Origin: Aquimarina sp040786285
GTDB lineage: Bacteria > Bacteroidota > Bacteroidia > Flavobacteriales > Flavobacteriaceae
Assembly: GCF_040786285.1 (NCBI RefSeq)
Contig: NZ_JBFMKQ010000003.1
Location: 62,001 to 126,000, forward strand
Reading direction: 5' to 3'
DNA length: 64,000 bases
Positions 26,252 to 34,794 of the stretch are shown here, one piece after another. The notes under the pieces are model-generated. The model did not search any database. It worked only from the letters and a program-made list of their open reading frames with translations, and had not been told where the DNA came from. Position 1 is the first letter of the stretch, and each line of letters begins with the position of its first letter. The translations under genes were made by a program, and so were the position numbers.

Positions 26252-26751
26252 AACTTGTGTATTTTTTCTTCTTTGATTTTGTCCTTTGATTTTTCTTGAT
26301 TTGCATTCCCACCTCCAAAAATTAATTCGGTACTAGAAAAAGTAGTGCCAAAGGTTTTAGCAGCATAATATACCTGAGAAATTGCATTTTCTGCTTGTTC
26401 ATTGGTCAGCTCTTTTAGTGGATGGATGTATACAGACCATAAAATACCATTAGAGATAGCATATTTTACATCAAGAGCCGAATGAAAATTCGCCGTCATA
26501 GAATCCAGTAATAAATCTTTATCAAGATTATCAGATTCTGTGATAGGTGAAATGATTCTCATTCTATTATTGGTTTCATCGGTTACACAAAGCATAGGGA
26601 CTTGTTTGTATATAAATTTCCAATTCCCAGATACTCCTCCTACTGTATCTGCTTTTTTATATATAATTTCTCGAAGCGTATTGTTGTTCATCTGCTGAGC
26701 ATAGGATATACTGCTTAAAAGAAGTGTAAGGACAATGAATAGGTTTTTCAT
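26248..26751 (-). CDS. secreted protein of unknown function
   Basis: From the ATG at 26751 the protein is 167 residues with a clear signal peptide MKNLFIVLTLLLSSISYAQQ. The mature part is mixed alpha/beta with tracts such as VSGNWKFIYKQVPMLCVTD and ILWSVYIHPLKELTNEQ and a lysine-rich C-terminus. A longer frame to 26799 merely adds 16 residues before the signal peptide. No family recognised; similar secreted proteins are widespread in flavobacteria. Confidence 0.78.
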   Translation of the reverse strand: MKNLFIVLTLLLSSISYAQQMNNNTLREIIYKKADTVGGVSGNWKFIYKQVPMLCVTDETNNRMRIISPITESDNLDKDLLLDSMTANFHSALDVKYAISNGILWSVYIHPLKELTNEQAENAISQVYYAAKTFGTTFSSTELIFGGGNANQEKSKDKIKEEKIHKF

Positions 26752-26794
26752 ACCAAGGGTGTTTCGTATGTAGTCGGTTTTATATACTGAAGAT

Positions 26795-26833
26795 AACAAA
26801 AAAAGAGCTTAGCATAGCTAAACTCTTTTTGTT
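26795..26833. terminator. bidirectional terminator after lipoprotein gene
   Basis: A near-perfect stem, including CTTAGC/GCTAA and GAG/CTC blocks around ATA, carries A runs on one side and T runs on the other. It ends the lipoprotein transcript on the minus strand. Confidence 0.85.
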
Positions 26834-26858
26834 ATACACACGAATGTATGTTATTTTA

Positions 26859-27359
26859 TTATAGACCAGGAAATGCAGCAAATGCTCCTGAGTAGTTTAA
26901 GGTTAAAGTCGTTTCGTTTGAAAGCGTAAGATTTGCGGCTACATTATATGTATTTCCAGAACCAGCAACGACTACTTGCCCACCAGTAGCGAAAATAGTT
27001 GGATCGTCTCCTACAACTACTTCTGCAGCAGAAAAATAAAAAGTTCCAGCTTCTGGTTGAGTTCCACCGGCAACAAAATTAAAGGTACCTGGTTTAAAAC
27101 CAGTTCCGTCTGAAGGAGAAAATAATTCTAAATATACTTCAGTAGTAGTTGTACCATCAGAACCGCTAAGTGTAAAATCGATATTGTGGTGTGTTGTATC
27201 TGCACCAAAGTCTTCAAGAACAGCAGATGTAATAGTTACTTGTTTTCCATCAAGAGTAATACTTCCGGTGTTAGCAGCAACTGCACCATCATCATCACTT
27301 GAACATGAAGAAAAAGTAACGACAGAAAGTAGGCTAAATAAATAAATAAATTTTTTCAT
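26859..27359 (-). CDS. small lipoprotein, probably surface exposed
   Basis: The 166-residue product has a lipoprotein signal with lipobox FSSC (lipidated C19) followed at once by SSDDD, an acidic tether like the lipoprotein export signals that send Bacteroidetes lipoproteins to the cell surface. The mature part is a threonine- and glycine-rich beta protein (ITLDGKQVTITSAVLEDFG). No enzyme motif is present. It is monocistronic, with its own -7 element and terminator. Confidence 0.85.
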   Translation of the reverse strand: MKKFIYLFSLLSVVTFSSCSSDDDGAVAANTGSITLDGKQVTITSAVLEDFGADTTHHNIDFTLSGSDGTTTTEVYLELFSPSDGTGFKPGTFNFVAGGTQPEAGTFYFSAAEVVVGDDPTIFATGGQVVVAGSGNTYNVAANLTLSNETTLTLNYSGAFAAFPGL

Positions 27360-27386
27360 AATAATTGATTAAGGGTTTTAAAGGCG

Positions 27387-27394
27387 CAAATATA
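27387..27394 (-). promoter_or_regulatory. -7 element for lipoprotein gene
   Basis: Minus-strand TATATTTG matches TAnnTTTG, 28 bases upstream of the ATG at 27359. Confidence 0.45.
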
Positions 27395-27443
27395 TTATAA
27401 AAAAATATGTCAGATTGTTTTTATCAAAAATTAATAAGAGCTT

Positions 27444-28169
27444 TTATTCCTCTGAAGATGATTCTTCCATAGTATGATATACATTCTGCACATCATCGTC
27501 TTCTTCTATTTTCTCTAAAAGTTTTTCTACATCTGCAGCTTGTTCTGGAGTTATTTTCTTGGTAACCTGAGGGATACGTTCAAAACCAGAAGATAAAATT
27601 TCTATTTCACGACTTTCTAATTCTTTTTGGATAGCTCCAAAACTTCCAAATGGTGCATAAATTAAGATCCCATCGTCATCCTGAAATACTTCTTCGGCTC
27701 CAAAATCGATAAATTCAAGCTCTAGTTCTTCAGGATCAATGCCTTCTCCATTTATTCTGAAGTTACAAGTATGATCGAACATGAATTCAACAGAACCAGA
27801 TGTTCCTAAGTTTCCTTCACATTTATTAAAATAAGATCTAATGTTGGCAACGGTTCTGTTATTATTGTCTGTTGCAGTTTCTACCAAGATCGCAATTCCG
27901 TGGGGAGCATACCCTTCAAAAAGAACTTCCTTGTAGTCTCCTTGTTCTTTATCAGAGGCTTTTTTGATGGCTCTCTCGATATTGTCTTTGGGCATGTTCA
28001 CAGACTTGGCATTCTGGATCACTGCTCTAAGGCGCGAATTAGAAGTAGGATCGGGTCCACCTTCTTTTACCGCCATCACAATATCTTTACCTATTCGAGT
28101 AAACGCTTTAGCCATTGCTGACCAACGTTTCATCTTACGTGCTTTTCTGAATTCGAAAGCTCTTCCCAT
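27444..28169 (-). CDS. YebC/PmpR-TACO1 family regulator
   Basis: The 241-residue protein has the hallmark N-terminus MGRAFEFRKARKMKRW, the KEGGPDPTSNSRLRAVIQ and NMPKDNIERAIKKA segments, and the YEG(Y)APHGIAILVE-type core. YebC proteins were first described as DNA-binding regulators, and recent work indicates they help ribosomes through polyproline and other hard sequences. A perfect promoter precedes it, so it is transcribed separately from the pterin dehydratase upstream. Confidence 0.95.
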   Translation of the reverse strand: MGRAFEFRKARKMKRWSAMAKAFTRIGKDIVMAVKEGGPDPTSNSRLRAVIQNAKSVNMPKDNIERAIKKASDKEQGDYKEVLFEGYAPHGIAILVETATDNNNRTVANIRSYFNKCEGNLGTSGSVEFMFDHTCNFRINGEGIDPEELELEFIDFGAEEVFQDDDGILIYAPFGSFGAIQKELESREIEILSSGFERIPQVTKKITPEQAADVEKLLEKIEEDDDVQNVYHTMEESSSEE

Positions 28170-28192
28170 ATGCTAAATTTAAAATCTGAATA

Positions 28193-28224
28193 CAAACATA
28201 AGTAGAATGCATTTTTTTAACAAA
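28193..28224 (-). promoter_or_regulatory. promoter of yebC-like gene
   Basis: On the minus strand TTTG (28224-28221) and TATGTTTG (28200-28193) are separated by 20 bases, exact matches to both Bacteroidetes boxes. The leader is about 20 nt. Confidence 0.65.
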
Positions 28225-28240
28225 CCGAATTCATCAGAAT

Positions 28241-28531
28241 TTATTCTTCGCCTTCAATTATATGATCAATAGTTTTGGCGAGGTTAAAATCATTTTCGGT
28301 GATTCCTCCTGCATCATGAGTGGATAAGCTAATTTGCAATTTATTGTATACATTAGACCAATCTGGATGATGCTGCTGGGCCTCAGCTTCAAAAGCAATA
28401 CGGGTCATCACCGAAAAGGCATCTTTAAAATCATTAAACTCGAAAGTAGTGTGGATGGCATTGTCATGATATTCCCAACCATCTACCTCTTTTAGTTTTT
28501 CTTGGATTTCTGATTCTGATAATTTTATCAT
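28241..28531 (-). CDS. pterin-4-alpha-carbinolamine dehydratase
   Basis: The enzyme dehydrates 4a-hydroxytetrahydrobiopterin formed by aromatic amino acid hydroxylases. The 96-residue length is standard and the signature is complete: H54-H55-P56 in AEAQQHHPDWSNVYNKL and H72-D73 in STHDAGGIT. It lies 23 bases after the lipoprotein gene at 28555. No phenylalanine hydroxylase gene is in the window. Confidence 0.95.
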   Translation of the reverse strand: MIKLSESEIQEKLKEVDGWEYHDNAIHTTFEFNDFKDAFSVMTRIAFEAEAQQHHPDWSNVYNKLQISLSTHDAGGITENDFNLAKTIDHIIEGEE

Positions 28532-28554
28532 TGTTTGTGTATTAATGTGTATTG

Positions 28555-29487
28555 TTATAATCCTAGTTCTTCTCTTAGCACCTCATCTTTATTGTTGTTT
28601 TTTCCCCAGTAAGCAGATTTGATCTGCTTTATTTTGGTTGCTTTTGTTGTAAGCTCCTTTGCATTAGAGCCAAAACCGCTTATAAAAGTCTCTGTCCAGC
28701 TTTCAATTTCATGAGGGAATTTACTGTTAAAAGTAATGCTAACCGTTCTTTTAAGCTCTGGGTATTGTAGCGTAAAGATAGTCGTGTTATTTTGTTTTTC
28801 TAGCGTAGCGGTGGCAGAGTATGCCTTAATTTCTTTATGTCGCAACCTGCTATACTCAAAAGAAGGGATTATCTTAATATTTCCTTTTGGTAAACCCTCT
28901 GGATCAATTCTGATTTTTGTCCAAAGCTCGTTTTCTAAAATAGCTTTATCCAACGAAAATTCCTGATCGGCTTCATTTTCAAAATAAGAATGCGACATGA
29001 CTTCAAATCGATTTCTATTATTAAGTTGTGCATATACATGGCCACACCATTCTTGCATCGAACTTGATATTTTTATAGCGTGTTGGTTATCTGCCACCGG
29101 ATAGAAAGTACTTTGCATAATAGAATACGGGTAGATGCCGGTATTAAATTTTTTGGTTGCATTTAATTTTAATACGGGCACATTCGTATTGTTTTGATAA
29201 TCTGCTTTGACTTGCTTTTTTGGTAAGAAATCTTCGGTAACATAAATTAGAACCGCAGTTCCTTTTCTTATTTCACCATACCGGGCTTGTTCTAATTGAT
29301 ATGAGGTTATTTCTGCCTCTCCCGCGTACCAATATTTTTTAAAATTTTCTGAAAGTTCCTTAGTAGGTTCGGTGTTCTCTAATGTATTTTCTGTGTTTGT
29401 TTTAGAGGGCTCATCTGCTTTGATATTACCGCAGGCTATAATGACTAATATCCCTAGAATTACAAATAATATGAATGACTTTTTCAT
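28555..29487 (-). CDS. lipoprotein of unknown function next to maf
   Basis: The 310-residue product has a lipoprotein signal (VIIACG, C19), an acidic threonine-rich tether, then a globular beta-rich domain with KKYWYAGEAEITSYQLEQAR, AVLIYVTEDFL and SMQEWCGHVYAQL. Homologs are often called septum formation inhibitor Maf, probably by transfer from the neighbouring gene; none of the Maf motifs is here. The segment STFYPVADNQHAIKISSSMQEW looks strongly conserved. Function is unknown. Confidence 0.82.
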   Translation of the reverse strand: MKKSFILFVILGILVIIACGNIKADEPSKTNTENTLENTEPTKELSENFKKYWYAGEAEITSYQLEQARYGEIRKGTAVLIYVTEDFLPKKQVKADYQNNTNVPVLKLNATKKFNTGIYPYSIMQSTFYPVADNQHAIKISSSMQEWCGHVYAQLNNRNRFEVMSHSYFENEADQEFSLDKAILENELWTKIRIDPEGLPKGNIKIIPSFEYSRLRHKEIKAYSATATLEKQNNTTIFTLQYPELKRTVSITFNSKFPHEIESWTETFISGFGSNAKELTTKATKIKQIKSAYWGKNNNKDEVLREELGL

Positions 29488-29627
29488 GGTGTTTACTTTT
29501 AAAATGAAGGTTGAACGGGTTGTAATAATGCATCCTAACTATACAGTATGGTTTGTTCAACGTATTATTTTAGAATTTACTTTACACAGGATATTCCAAA
29601 ATAGAGTCCCGCTAAATTACAATAAAC

Positions 29628-30215
29628 CTATGGCGTAGCAATTGTCATTAACGTTTCGTAAACAAGATGAGTAGGTAATCCCATTACATTAAAATAACTG
29701 CCTTCTATAGAGGATATTCCTATAAAACCAATCCACTCCTGTATACCATAGGCCCCGGCCTTATCTAATGGCGTATACGTGTTTACATAATATTCAATTT
29801 CTTCTGCAGAGAGTTTTTTAAAAGTTACCTTGGTGTTGTGATTAACGATCCAGGTTTGTTTTGTAGTCTTAAAACATACCGAAGTGATAACTTCATGAGT
29901 ATCATCTGATAATGATGTTATCATTTTTATAGCTTCTTTATTGCTTTTTGGTTTCCCCAACGCTTTATTTTTATGCCAAACAATAGTATCGCTGGTTATT
30001 AAAATATCCTTTGGTTTTAAATTTGTAAAAACACTAGCTTTAAGTTTTGCCAGGTAGTCAGAAATTTCTTCAGCTTCTAAATGATCGGGATATACCTCAT
30101 CGATTTCTTTTACTTGAATAGTAAAGTCTAAAGCTAAATCTTTAAAAAACTGTTGCCTTCTCGGTGATCCAGAAGCAAGAACGATCGTGTAATCCTTTAG
30201 AAAATTGTTTAACAT
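29628..30215 (-). CDS. maf: Maf family nucleoside triphosphate pyrophosphatase
   Basis: A cytosolic 195-residue house-cleaning enzyme that hydrolyses non-canonical or excess nucleoside triphosphates. It shows SGSPRR at 15-20, the SDTIVW block with a catalytic aspartate, GKPKSNKEA, and the DKAGAYGIQE block near the C-terminus. These fit the Maf family, whose members prefer dTTP/UTP or m7GTP; the substrate here is not determinable by eye. It starts three bases downstream of the UbiA-like gene. Confidence 0.95.
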   Translation of the reverse strand: MLNNFLKDYTIVLASGSPRRQQFFKDLALDFTIQVKEIDEVYPDHLEAEEISDYLAKLKASVFTNLKPKDILITSDTIVWHKNKALGKPKSNKEAIKMITSLSDDTHEVITSVCFKTTKQTWIVNHNTKVTFKKLSAEEIEYYVNTYTPLDKAGAYGIQEWIGFIGISSIEGSYFNVMGLPTHLVYETLMTIATP

Positions 30216-30218
30216 AAT

Positions 30219-31121
30219 TTATTTTAAAATAAACTGATAAAATAATAATGATATTGATGCTATGATTAGAATTATCTTTAAAATGAATTGTAGCTGTTTT
30301 AGCTGTTTGGTAGAGTCTACAGAAAAACTTTTAATCATAAAATAAAGCAACGGAGCTATAATTAGAGCCAACACAAAAAGTACTGCAGTACTATTCGAAA
30401 AAAGATAGGTGTAGATATAATACACTACTGCAGCAATTGGTAGTATAGTTGCTATACCAATTAGCTTTATTGTACGGTCTTTACCTAGGGCAATAGGTAC
30501 AGTCTTAATGCCAATATTATGATCTCTATCGACATGTATACTGTCTTTGATGAGTTCTCTAAGTATGACGATCATAAAAGCGAAAATCGAATAATCCAAT
30601 ATGATAGAAAAAATAACAGTCTGTGAGTCTCTGTTTTTTTCTGTTATTGCTGGTAATAAATCAAAAACACCCACTACGATTAGACTTAGTGCCACTAGTA
30701 AACCAATGATTATATTTTTGAGAACAAGAATCTCTTTCAAATATGAAGCATAAATATAAAACAGGCCAGAAATTATAACAAATAGCGCTGCAAAACCTGG
30801 TCTTCCTATTTGGTTGGATAAATAAAACCCGATTAAAACTCCAATAACATTAAGAGTGATAAATAACTTATTGGCAGATTTTTCTGAGATTTCTTTGTTC
30901 ATCGAACTTTTTGAATTAGCCCCCGTCCGATTATAGATTTCGATAATAATATTGCCCGCTGCTGCAATACACATTGTTGCAATTATAAGCAAACTAATAC
31001 CAAAACCATTTAATGTAATGGCTACACCAAAAGGCTCAAAAAGGCCATATTTAATACATAATTGAGCAAGAGCAATAACAAGTAAATTGTCAAATTTTAT
31101 AAGCTTTAAATAGGGTAGCAT
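30219..31121 (-). CDS. UbiA-type prenyltransferase with degenerate active-site motifs
   Basis: The 300-residue protein has about nine transmembrane helices and resembles flavobacterial geranylgeranylglycerol-phosphate geranylgeranyltransferase-type UbiA enzymes. The first Asp-rich motif, normally N-D/N-x-x-D-x-x-x-D, reads IIIEIYNRTGAN at 58-69, with no aspartate. The second motif, normally KDxEDxxGDxxxGxxTLP, reads KDSIHVDRDHNIGIKTVP at 192-209 and keeps only some acids. Such changes should impair magnesium-diphosphate binding. The reading frame is intact, so it may be a non-canonical or non-catalytic relative rather than a pseudogene. It leads the operon with maf. Confidence 0.85.
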   Translation of the reverse strand: MLPYLKLIKFDNLLVIALAQLCIKYGLFEPFGVAITLNGFGISLLIIATMCIAAAGNIIIEIYNRTGANSKSSMNKEISEKSANKLFITLNVIGVLIGFYLSNQIGRPGFAALFVIISGLFYIYASYLKEILVLKNIIIGLLVALSLIVVGVFDLLPAITEKNRDSQTVIFSIILDYSIFAFMIVILRELIKDSIHVDRDHNIGIKTVPIALGKDRTIKLIGIATILPIAAVVYYIYTYLFSNSTAVLFVLALIIAPLLYFMIKSFSVDSTKQLKQLQFILKIILIIASISLLFYQFILK

Positions 31122-31145
31122 AGAAGTCTTCGGTTAATTTGGAAA

Positions 31146-31153
31146 CAAATGTA
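31146..31153 (-). promoter_or_regulatory. -7 element for UbiA-like/maf operon
   Basis: Minus-strand TACATTTG matches TAnnTTTG, 25 bases upstream of the ATG at 31121. Confidence 0.45.
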
Positions 31154-31283
31154 ATAATTAATACCAATTTCTGCAGTATTAACATTCACCTTCAAAACAC
31201 CTATTTATAGTAGTTTTGGAGAATATAAAGGTTAACAGTGGGTTAACGATTCTAATTTATGCACTATCTACAATCGTTTATTT

Positions 31284-31291
31284 TACATTTG
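31284..31291 (+). promoter_or_regulatory. -7 element for sensor kinase operon
   Basis: TACATTTG matches TAnnTTTG. Transcription from it would begin at about 31296, just where the repeated leader word ATCATCAATCAAAAA starts. Confidence 0.5.
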
Positions 31292-31296
31292 ATCAT

Positions 31297-31316
31297 ATCA
31301 TCAATCAAAAAGCGAA
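31297..31316 (+). repeat. leader repeat unit 1 of signalling cluster
   Basis: ATCATCAATCAAAAAGCGAA lies at the predicted 5' end of the kinase mRNA. Related units precede three other genes of the cluster at 33480-33500, 34288-34332 (interrupted) and 34776-34794. Confidence 0.5.
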
Positions 31317-31371
31317 TGGTTATTAAGGCATAATCTCGAAAACAACTTAGCTATACTATTGTAATGTTATT

Positions 31372-32775
31372 ATGAAAAAACAAAAAATAAATATCCTTAT
31401 TATTACTTCTGTCTTGACCTTATTGGCATTGTCTGGTATTCAGGGGTATTTGATTTTTAATACGTATCAATTAAAAAAAGATGTCTTTATTAAAGAAACT
31501 AAGAAATCTGTTTCAAAATTTGACAATACTAAAGAGATGGATTCCCTTGCAGAGTTATGGTATAGTCTATTAGCAGAAAACTTAGTAGAGTATAAAAAGA
31601 ATAAATATCTAAAAAAGGATGTGATTACTAAGTTTAGGCCATTTACGGATTCATTGAATACTGTTTTTAAGGAGTATTATACAAGAGAGATCAACAAAGT
31701 TAATCTAGACTATGGATTAAAATATAAAAAGACAATACAGAGTATTGTTTTGTATGATAATGATATTCGAGATACTATATTTTCTAACAAGAAAAGTAAG
31801 AGTTATTTTTTGTTCGGAGAAGATTTTCCTGATCCAGAAGGTATTTTAATTAGCAAAGCTCGATGGTTTACAGAACATGATTATGAAGATAATCAAACTG
31901 ATCATAATGAAGCTTTTAAAACGACATTAAATATTGAAGTTAAAACACAAGATACTATAAATATAATTGGCTGGAAACGCATTGTCTTTGGCCAAATGAT
32001 TAGCCTTTTTATGTTTTCTATACTACTATTGTTGTTTGTTGTGGTTTTACTCTTTTATGCTATAAAAACTTTGATTAGACAGAAGAAAATAGCCGATGTG
32101 CGCAATGACTTTATTAATAATATTACGCATGAGCTAAAAACTCCCTTAGCAACCCTAAGTATAGCATCTAAAAGTTTAAGAAATAAAAAAATTCAAGATT
32201 CATCATCATCATTTTCTAATGCATTAGATGTTTTAGATAGACAAAATAATCGATTACAAAAACTCATTGATCAGGTTATGAATAATGCGTTAGGTTCAGA
32301 AGACATTGTTTTGTCTAAAGAAAATGTTTCTGATACACCATATTTCACAGAAGTTATAGAAGACTTTAAGCTATCTGTTAAGGATAGAGAAGTTGATGTA
32401 AATACTATGATAGAACATAAAGAAGTCAATCTTAATATCGATAAATTTCTATTTACAACTGCACTTCTTAATGTTTTAGAAAATGCAGTAAAGTATGGTA
32501 AAGAAAAAATAGAAATTAGTCTAAGAACAGCACTTAAGAATAATGTGTATGAGGTTTCAATTCAGGATAATGGTGTTGGGATTCCAGAAAAGGAATATCA
32601 TAAGGTTTTTGAAAAATTTTATAGAGTTACAACAGGAGATGTACATGAAGTAAAAGGTTTGGGCTTGGGATTATTTTATGCGAATCAAATTGTTAATGCC
32701 CATCATGGAGCCATTAAGATTGATAGTAAACCTGATGTCGGAACCACAATTATTATAACCTTACCCATAATTTAA
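31372..32775 (+). CDS. sensor histidine kinase
   Basis: A 467-residue membrane kinase: transmembrane helices at about 8-28 and 205-231 enclose a periplasmic sensor domain of about 175 residues with no recognised fold. The cytoplasmic part has HisKA (H253 in NNITHELKTPLA) and HATPase_c domains: N box LLNVLENAVKYG, G1 QDNGVGIP, F box FEKFYR and G2 GLGLGLFYA. There is no HAMP domain. It overlaps the response regulator start by one base (TAATG), so the pair is translationally coupled. Confidence 0.96.
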   Translation: MKKQKINILIITSVLTLLALSGIQGYLIFNTYQLKKDVFIKETKKSVSKFDNTKEMDSLAELWYSLLAENLVEYKKNKYLKKDVITKFRPFTDSLNTVFKEYYTREINKVNLDYGLKYKKTIQSIVLYDNDIRDTIFSNKKSKSYFLFGEDFPDPEGILISKARWFTEHDYEDNQTDHNEAFKTTLNIEVKTQDTINIIGWKRIVFGQMISLFMFSILLLLFVVVLLFYAIKTLIRQKKIADVRNDFINNITHELKTPLATLSIASKSLRNKKIQDSSSSFSNALDVLDRQNNRLQKLIDQVMNNALGSEDIVLSKENVSDTPYFTEVIEDFKLSVKDREVDVNTMIEHKEVNLNIDKFLFTTALLNVLENAVKYGKEKIEISLRTALKNNVYEVSIQDNGVGIPEKEYHKVFEKFYRVTTGDVHEVKGLGLGLFYANQIVNAHHGAIKIDSKPDVGTTIIITLPII

Positions 32776-33464
32776 TGGCAATGAAATATATATTATTAGC
32801 AGAAGATGATTTTGATTTCGGAAGTATTCTAAAACAATATTTAGAGCTTCATGAGTACGCTGTAACCTGGGTAAAAAATGGAGAAGAAGCTCTAAAGAGC
32901 CTTAATGAAAATAATTTTGATATATGTGTATTCGACGTCATGATGCCAAAAATGGATGGTTTTACACTTGCAGAAAAGGTAATTGAAATTAAACCAGAAA
33001 TCCCTTTTGTTTTTCTTACTGCTAAGAAAATGAAAGAAGACAGGATACGAGGTCTAAAGTTAGGAGCCGACGATTATATCGTAAAACCTTTTGAAGCTGA
33101 TATTTTAGTGCTGAGACTTCAAAATATTTTAAAAAGAACAGGAAAATTTCTACCCAATAAAGAAGAAGTGATTACCATCGGGAATTATTGTTTTGAGCCT
33201 ACAAATCATCAGTTAAAATTTAAAAAAGAAGCTCAACGTTTAACCGAAAAGGAAGCCATCTTGATACAATACTTATGGGAGCATAAAAACAGCATGATAA
33301 AGAGAGAAGATTTGCTTAGAGATGTTTGGGGTAATGATGATTTTTTCTCTGGTAGAAGTATGGATGTATTTATTAGTAGATTAAGAAAGTATTTTAAGCA
33401 AGATCAGCATATCACTATAGAAAGCGTAAGAGGAGTAGGTCTTATTTTTAGAATAGAAGATTAA
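32775..33464 (+). CDS. OmpR/PhoB-family response regulator
   Basis: The 229-residue regulator has a receiver domain with the acidic pocket AEDD at 9-12, phosphoacceptor D54 in CVFDVMMPKMDG, T82 and K104, then a winged-helix DNA-binding domain (about 135-227) ending RSMDVFISRLRKYF and SVRGVGLIF. It is the cognate partner of the overlapping kinase. The downstream CPBP and small exported genes are its likely targets or co-operonic effectors. Confidence 0.97.
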   Translation: MAMKYILLAEDDFDFGSILKQYLELHEYAVTWVKNGEEALKSLNENNFDICVFDVMMPKMDGFTLAEKVIEIKPEIPFVFLTAKKMKEDRIRGLKLGADDYIVKPFEADILVLRLQNILKRTGKFLPNKEEVITIGNYCFEPTNHQLKFKKEAQRLTEKEAILIQYLWEHKNSMIKREDLLRDVWGNDDFFSGRSMDVFISRLRKYFKQDQHITIESVRGVGLIFRIED

Positions 33465-33479
33465 CATCAATCAAAATCA

Positions 33480-33500
33480 ATCATCAATCAAAAAACGAAC
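33480..33500 (+). repeat. leader repeat unit 2
   Basis: ATCATCAATCAAAAAACGAAC lies immediately before the CPBP protease gene, and an extra ATCAATCAAAA copy precedes it from 33465. Confidence 0.5.
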
Positions 33501-33503
33501 GTT

Positions 33504-34286
33504 ATGAAGAAAATGAATAAACCATTAGTTGTAGTAAGTCTATTTACTATTGTATTATCGCTTATTTTACTTAGTAGAGATCAAATTCACGAAGCTTTGT
33601 TTAATCAAGGGTTTGATACTTATGCAGAAGGTATAGGTTTACGGCTTATGGTAAATATTGGATTGATAATAGGTGCTCTTATACTAATTAAGAAATTCAA
33701 ATTGTCAAATCTCGCCGGAATTGGAAACTTAAAAACTAAGAATTGGTTATTATTAATATTTCCTCTTTATGTAGTTCTTATAAATTTCATGAATTTAGAT
33801 GAAATTCAAGACTCTAATGGGGTAAACTTTGCCCTATTTCTTGTATACGTACTCTCTATTGGATTTTCTGAAGAGCTTTTACTTAGAGGTTTTTTACAAT
33901 CCTATTTGATCAAAATATCTAAAAACACAAAAAGAAATACTGTTTTTGCTGTAGTAGGATCCGCATTCATCTTTGGGTTATTGCACCTTATAAACTTCGA
34001 TAAAGGAATCTATGGCGAATTAACACAGGTTGGATTTGCAACTTTTCTGGGAGTTATGTTCGGAGGGATTTTACTAAGAACTAACAATATGTTCGGAATC
34101 GCAATTCTACACGCTCTTATTGATTTTGCAGCCAAGCTAGATAATGTTGGAATTCCTATGGATTTTAATAAAATTGTAGAAGAAGATTCTCTTATCAATA
34201 GTGTATTAATTATACTCATAATATTACCCTGTTTTGCTTACGGGTTACTACTTACCAAAAAAGCTAAACTAAGTCCAGTACAATAA
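33504..34286 (+). CDS. CPBP family intramembrane metalloprotease
   Basis: A 260-residue protein with about eight membrane helices and the CPBP (Abi/Rce1-like) motifs: E123-E124 and R128 in FSEELLLRGF, H161 in FGLLHLINF, and H203 with D207 in LHALIDFAA. These glutamate and histidine residues form the metal-dependent protease site. It may process the two small exported proteins encoded next, or a signalling peptide; this is inference. It sits 39 bases after the response regulator in the same direction. Confidence 0.92.
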   Translation: MKKMNKPLVVVSLFTIVLSLILLSRDQIHEALFNQGFDTYAEGIGLRLMVNIGLIIGALILIKKFKLSNLAGIGNLKTKNWLLLIFPLYVVLINFMNLDEIQDSNGVNFALFLVYVLSIGFSEELLLRGFLQSYLIKISKNTKRNTVFAVVGSAFIFGLLHLINFDKGIYGELTQVGFATFLGVMFGGILLRTNNMFGIAILHALIDFAAKLDNVGIPMDFNKIVEEDSLINSVLIILIILPCFAYGLLLTKKAKLSPVQ

Positions 34287-34287
34287 T

Positions 34288-34332
34288 CATCATCAATCCT
34301 TTTCGAAAATTCGAGAATTAAAAAAAACGAAC
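34288..34332 (+). repeat. leader repeat unit 3, interrupted
   Basis: ATCATCAATC (34288-34297) and AAAAAAACGAAC (34321-34332) are the two halves of the leader word, split by 23 bases that contain a TTTCGAAAATTCGAGAA inverted-repeat-like stretch. It precedes the first small exported protein. Confidence 0.4.
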
Positions 34333-34336
34333 AATT

Positions 34337-34777
34337 ATGAAAGCATTAGTTTTAATATTAGTAAGCTTAATTTTAGGCTTACTTTCAGCCAAAGCACAAA
34401 CAACGACCACAACAACTTCTAATTCATCTACTAAGGTAACGGTAAGTGTTACCGATGATGAGAAAGATTACTATCGATCTTTTGCAATAATTGATATGGA
34501 TGACTTTTTTAGGATAAAAATTAAATTCTTAGAGTCGTTACAAAATGATGTGAAATTATATCTCATTGATCAGTTTGGAAAAGAGAATATGCGAATAGAC
34601 TCTGAAACATATGTATGGAGAAAAGAAGTTGAGAAAGAAGAAATGTATGAAGTACGACTTAAAGAAAATCGATTGCGAATTAATGTAAATAAAGAATTAG
34701 CATCTGATAAATTACTTAAAAAGTTTATACAGATGGGTAAAGAGCTCAAATCATTGACTTCAAAAAAGGAAAAATAA
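34337..34777 (+). CDS. small exported protein, twin 1
   Basis: A 146-residue protein with a signal peptide ending SAKAQ, a threonine/serine-rich linker, then an acidic beta-alpha domain: VTVSVTDDEKDYYRSF, a helix with LESLQNDVKLYLIDQF, a SETYVWRKEV strand and a C-terminal lysine-rich helix. It aligns with the next protein over its whole mature length, so the two are ancient tandem paralogs. No recognised family. Probably periplasmic or secreted and part of the two-component module. Confidence 0.78.
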   Translation: MKALVLILVSLILGLLSAKAQTTTTTTSNSSTKVTVSVTDDEKDYYRSFAIIDMDDFFRIKIKFLESLQNDVKLYLIDQFGKENMRIDSETYVWRKEVEKEEMYEVRLKENRLRINVNKELASDKLLKKFIQMGKELKSLTSKKEK

Positions 34778-34794
34778 TCAATCATCATCAAAAA
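34776..34794 (+). repeat. leader repeat unit 4
   Basis: AATCAATCATCATCAAAAA lies directly before the second small exported protein and overlaps the stop of the first by two bases. Confidence 0.4.

Noticed and set aside
28555..29487. Septum formation inhibitor Maf label for the lipoprotein
   Set aside because: It has a lipobox and none of the Maf motifs, which are in the adjacent gene at 29628-30215.
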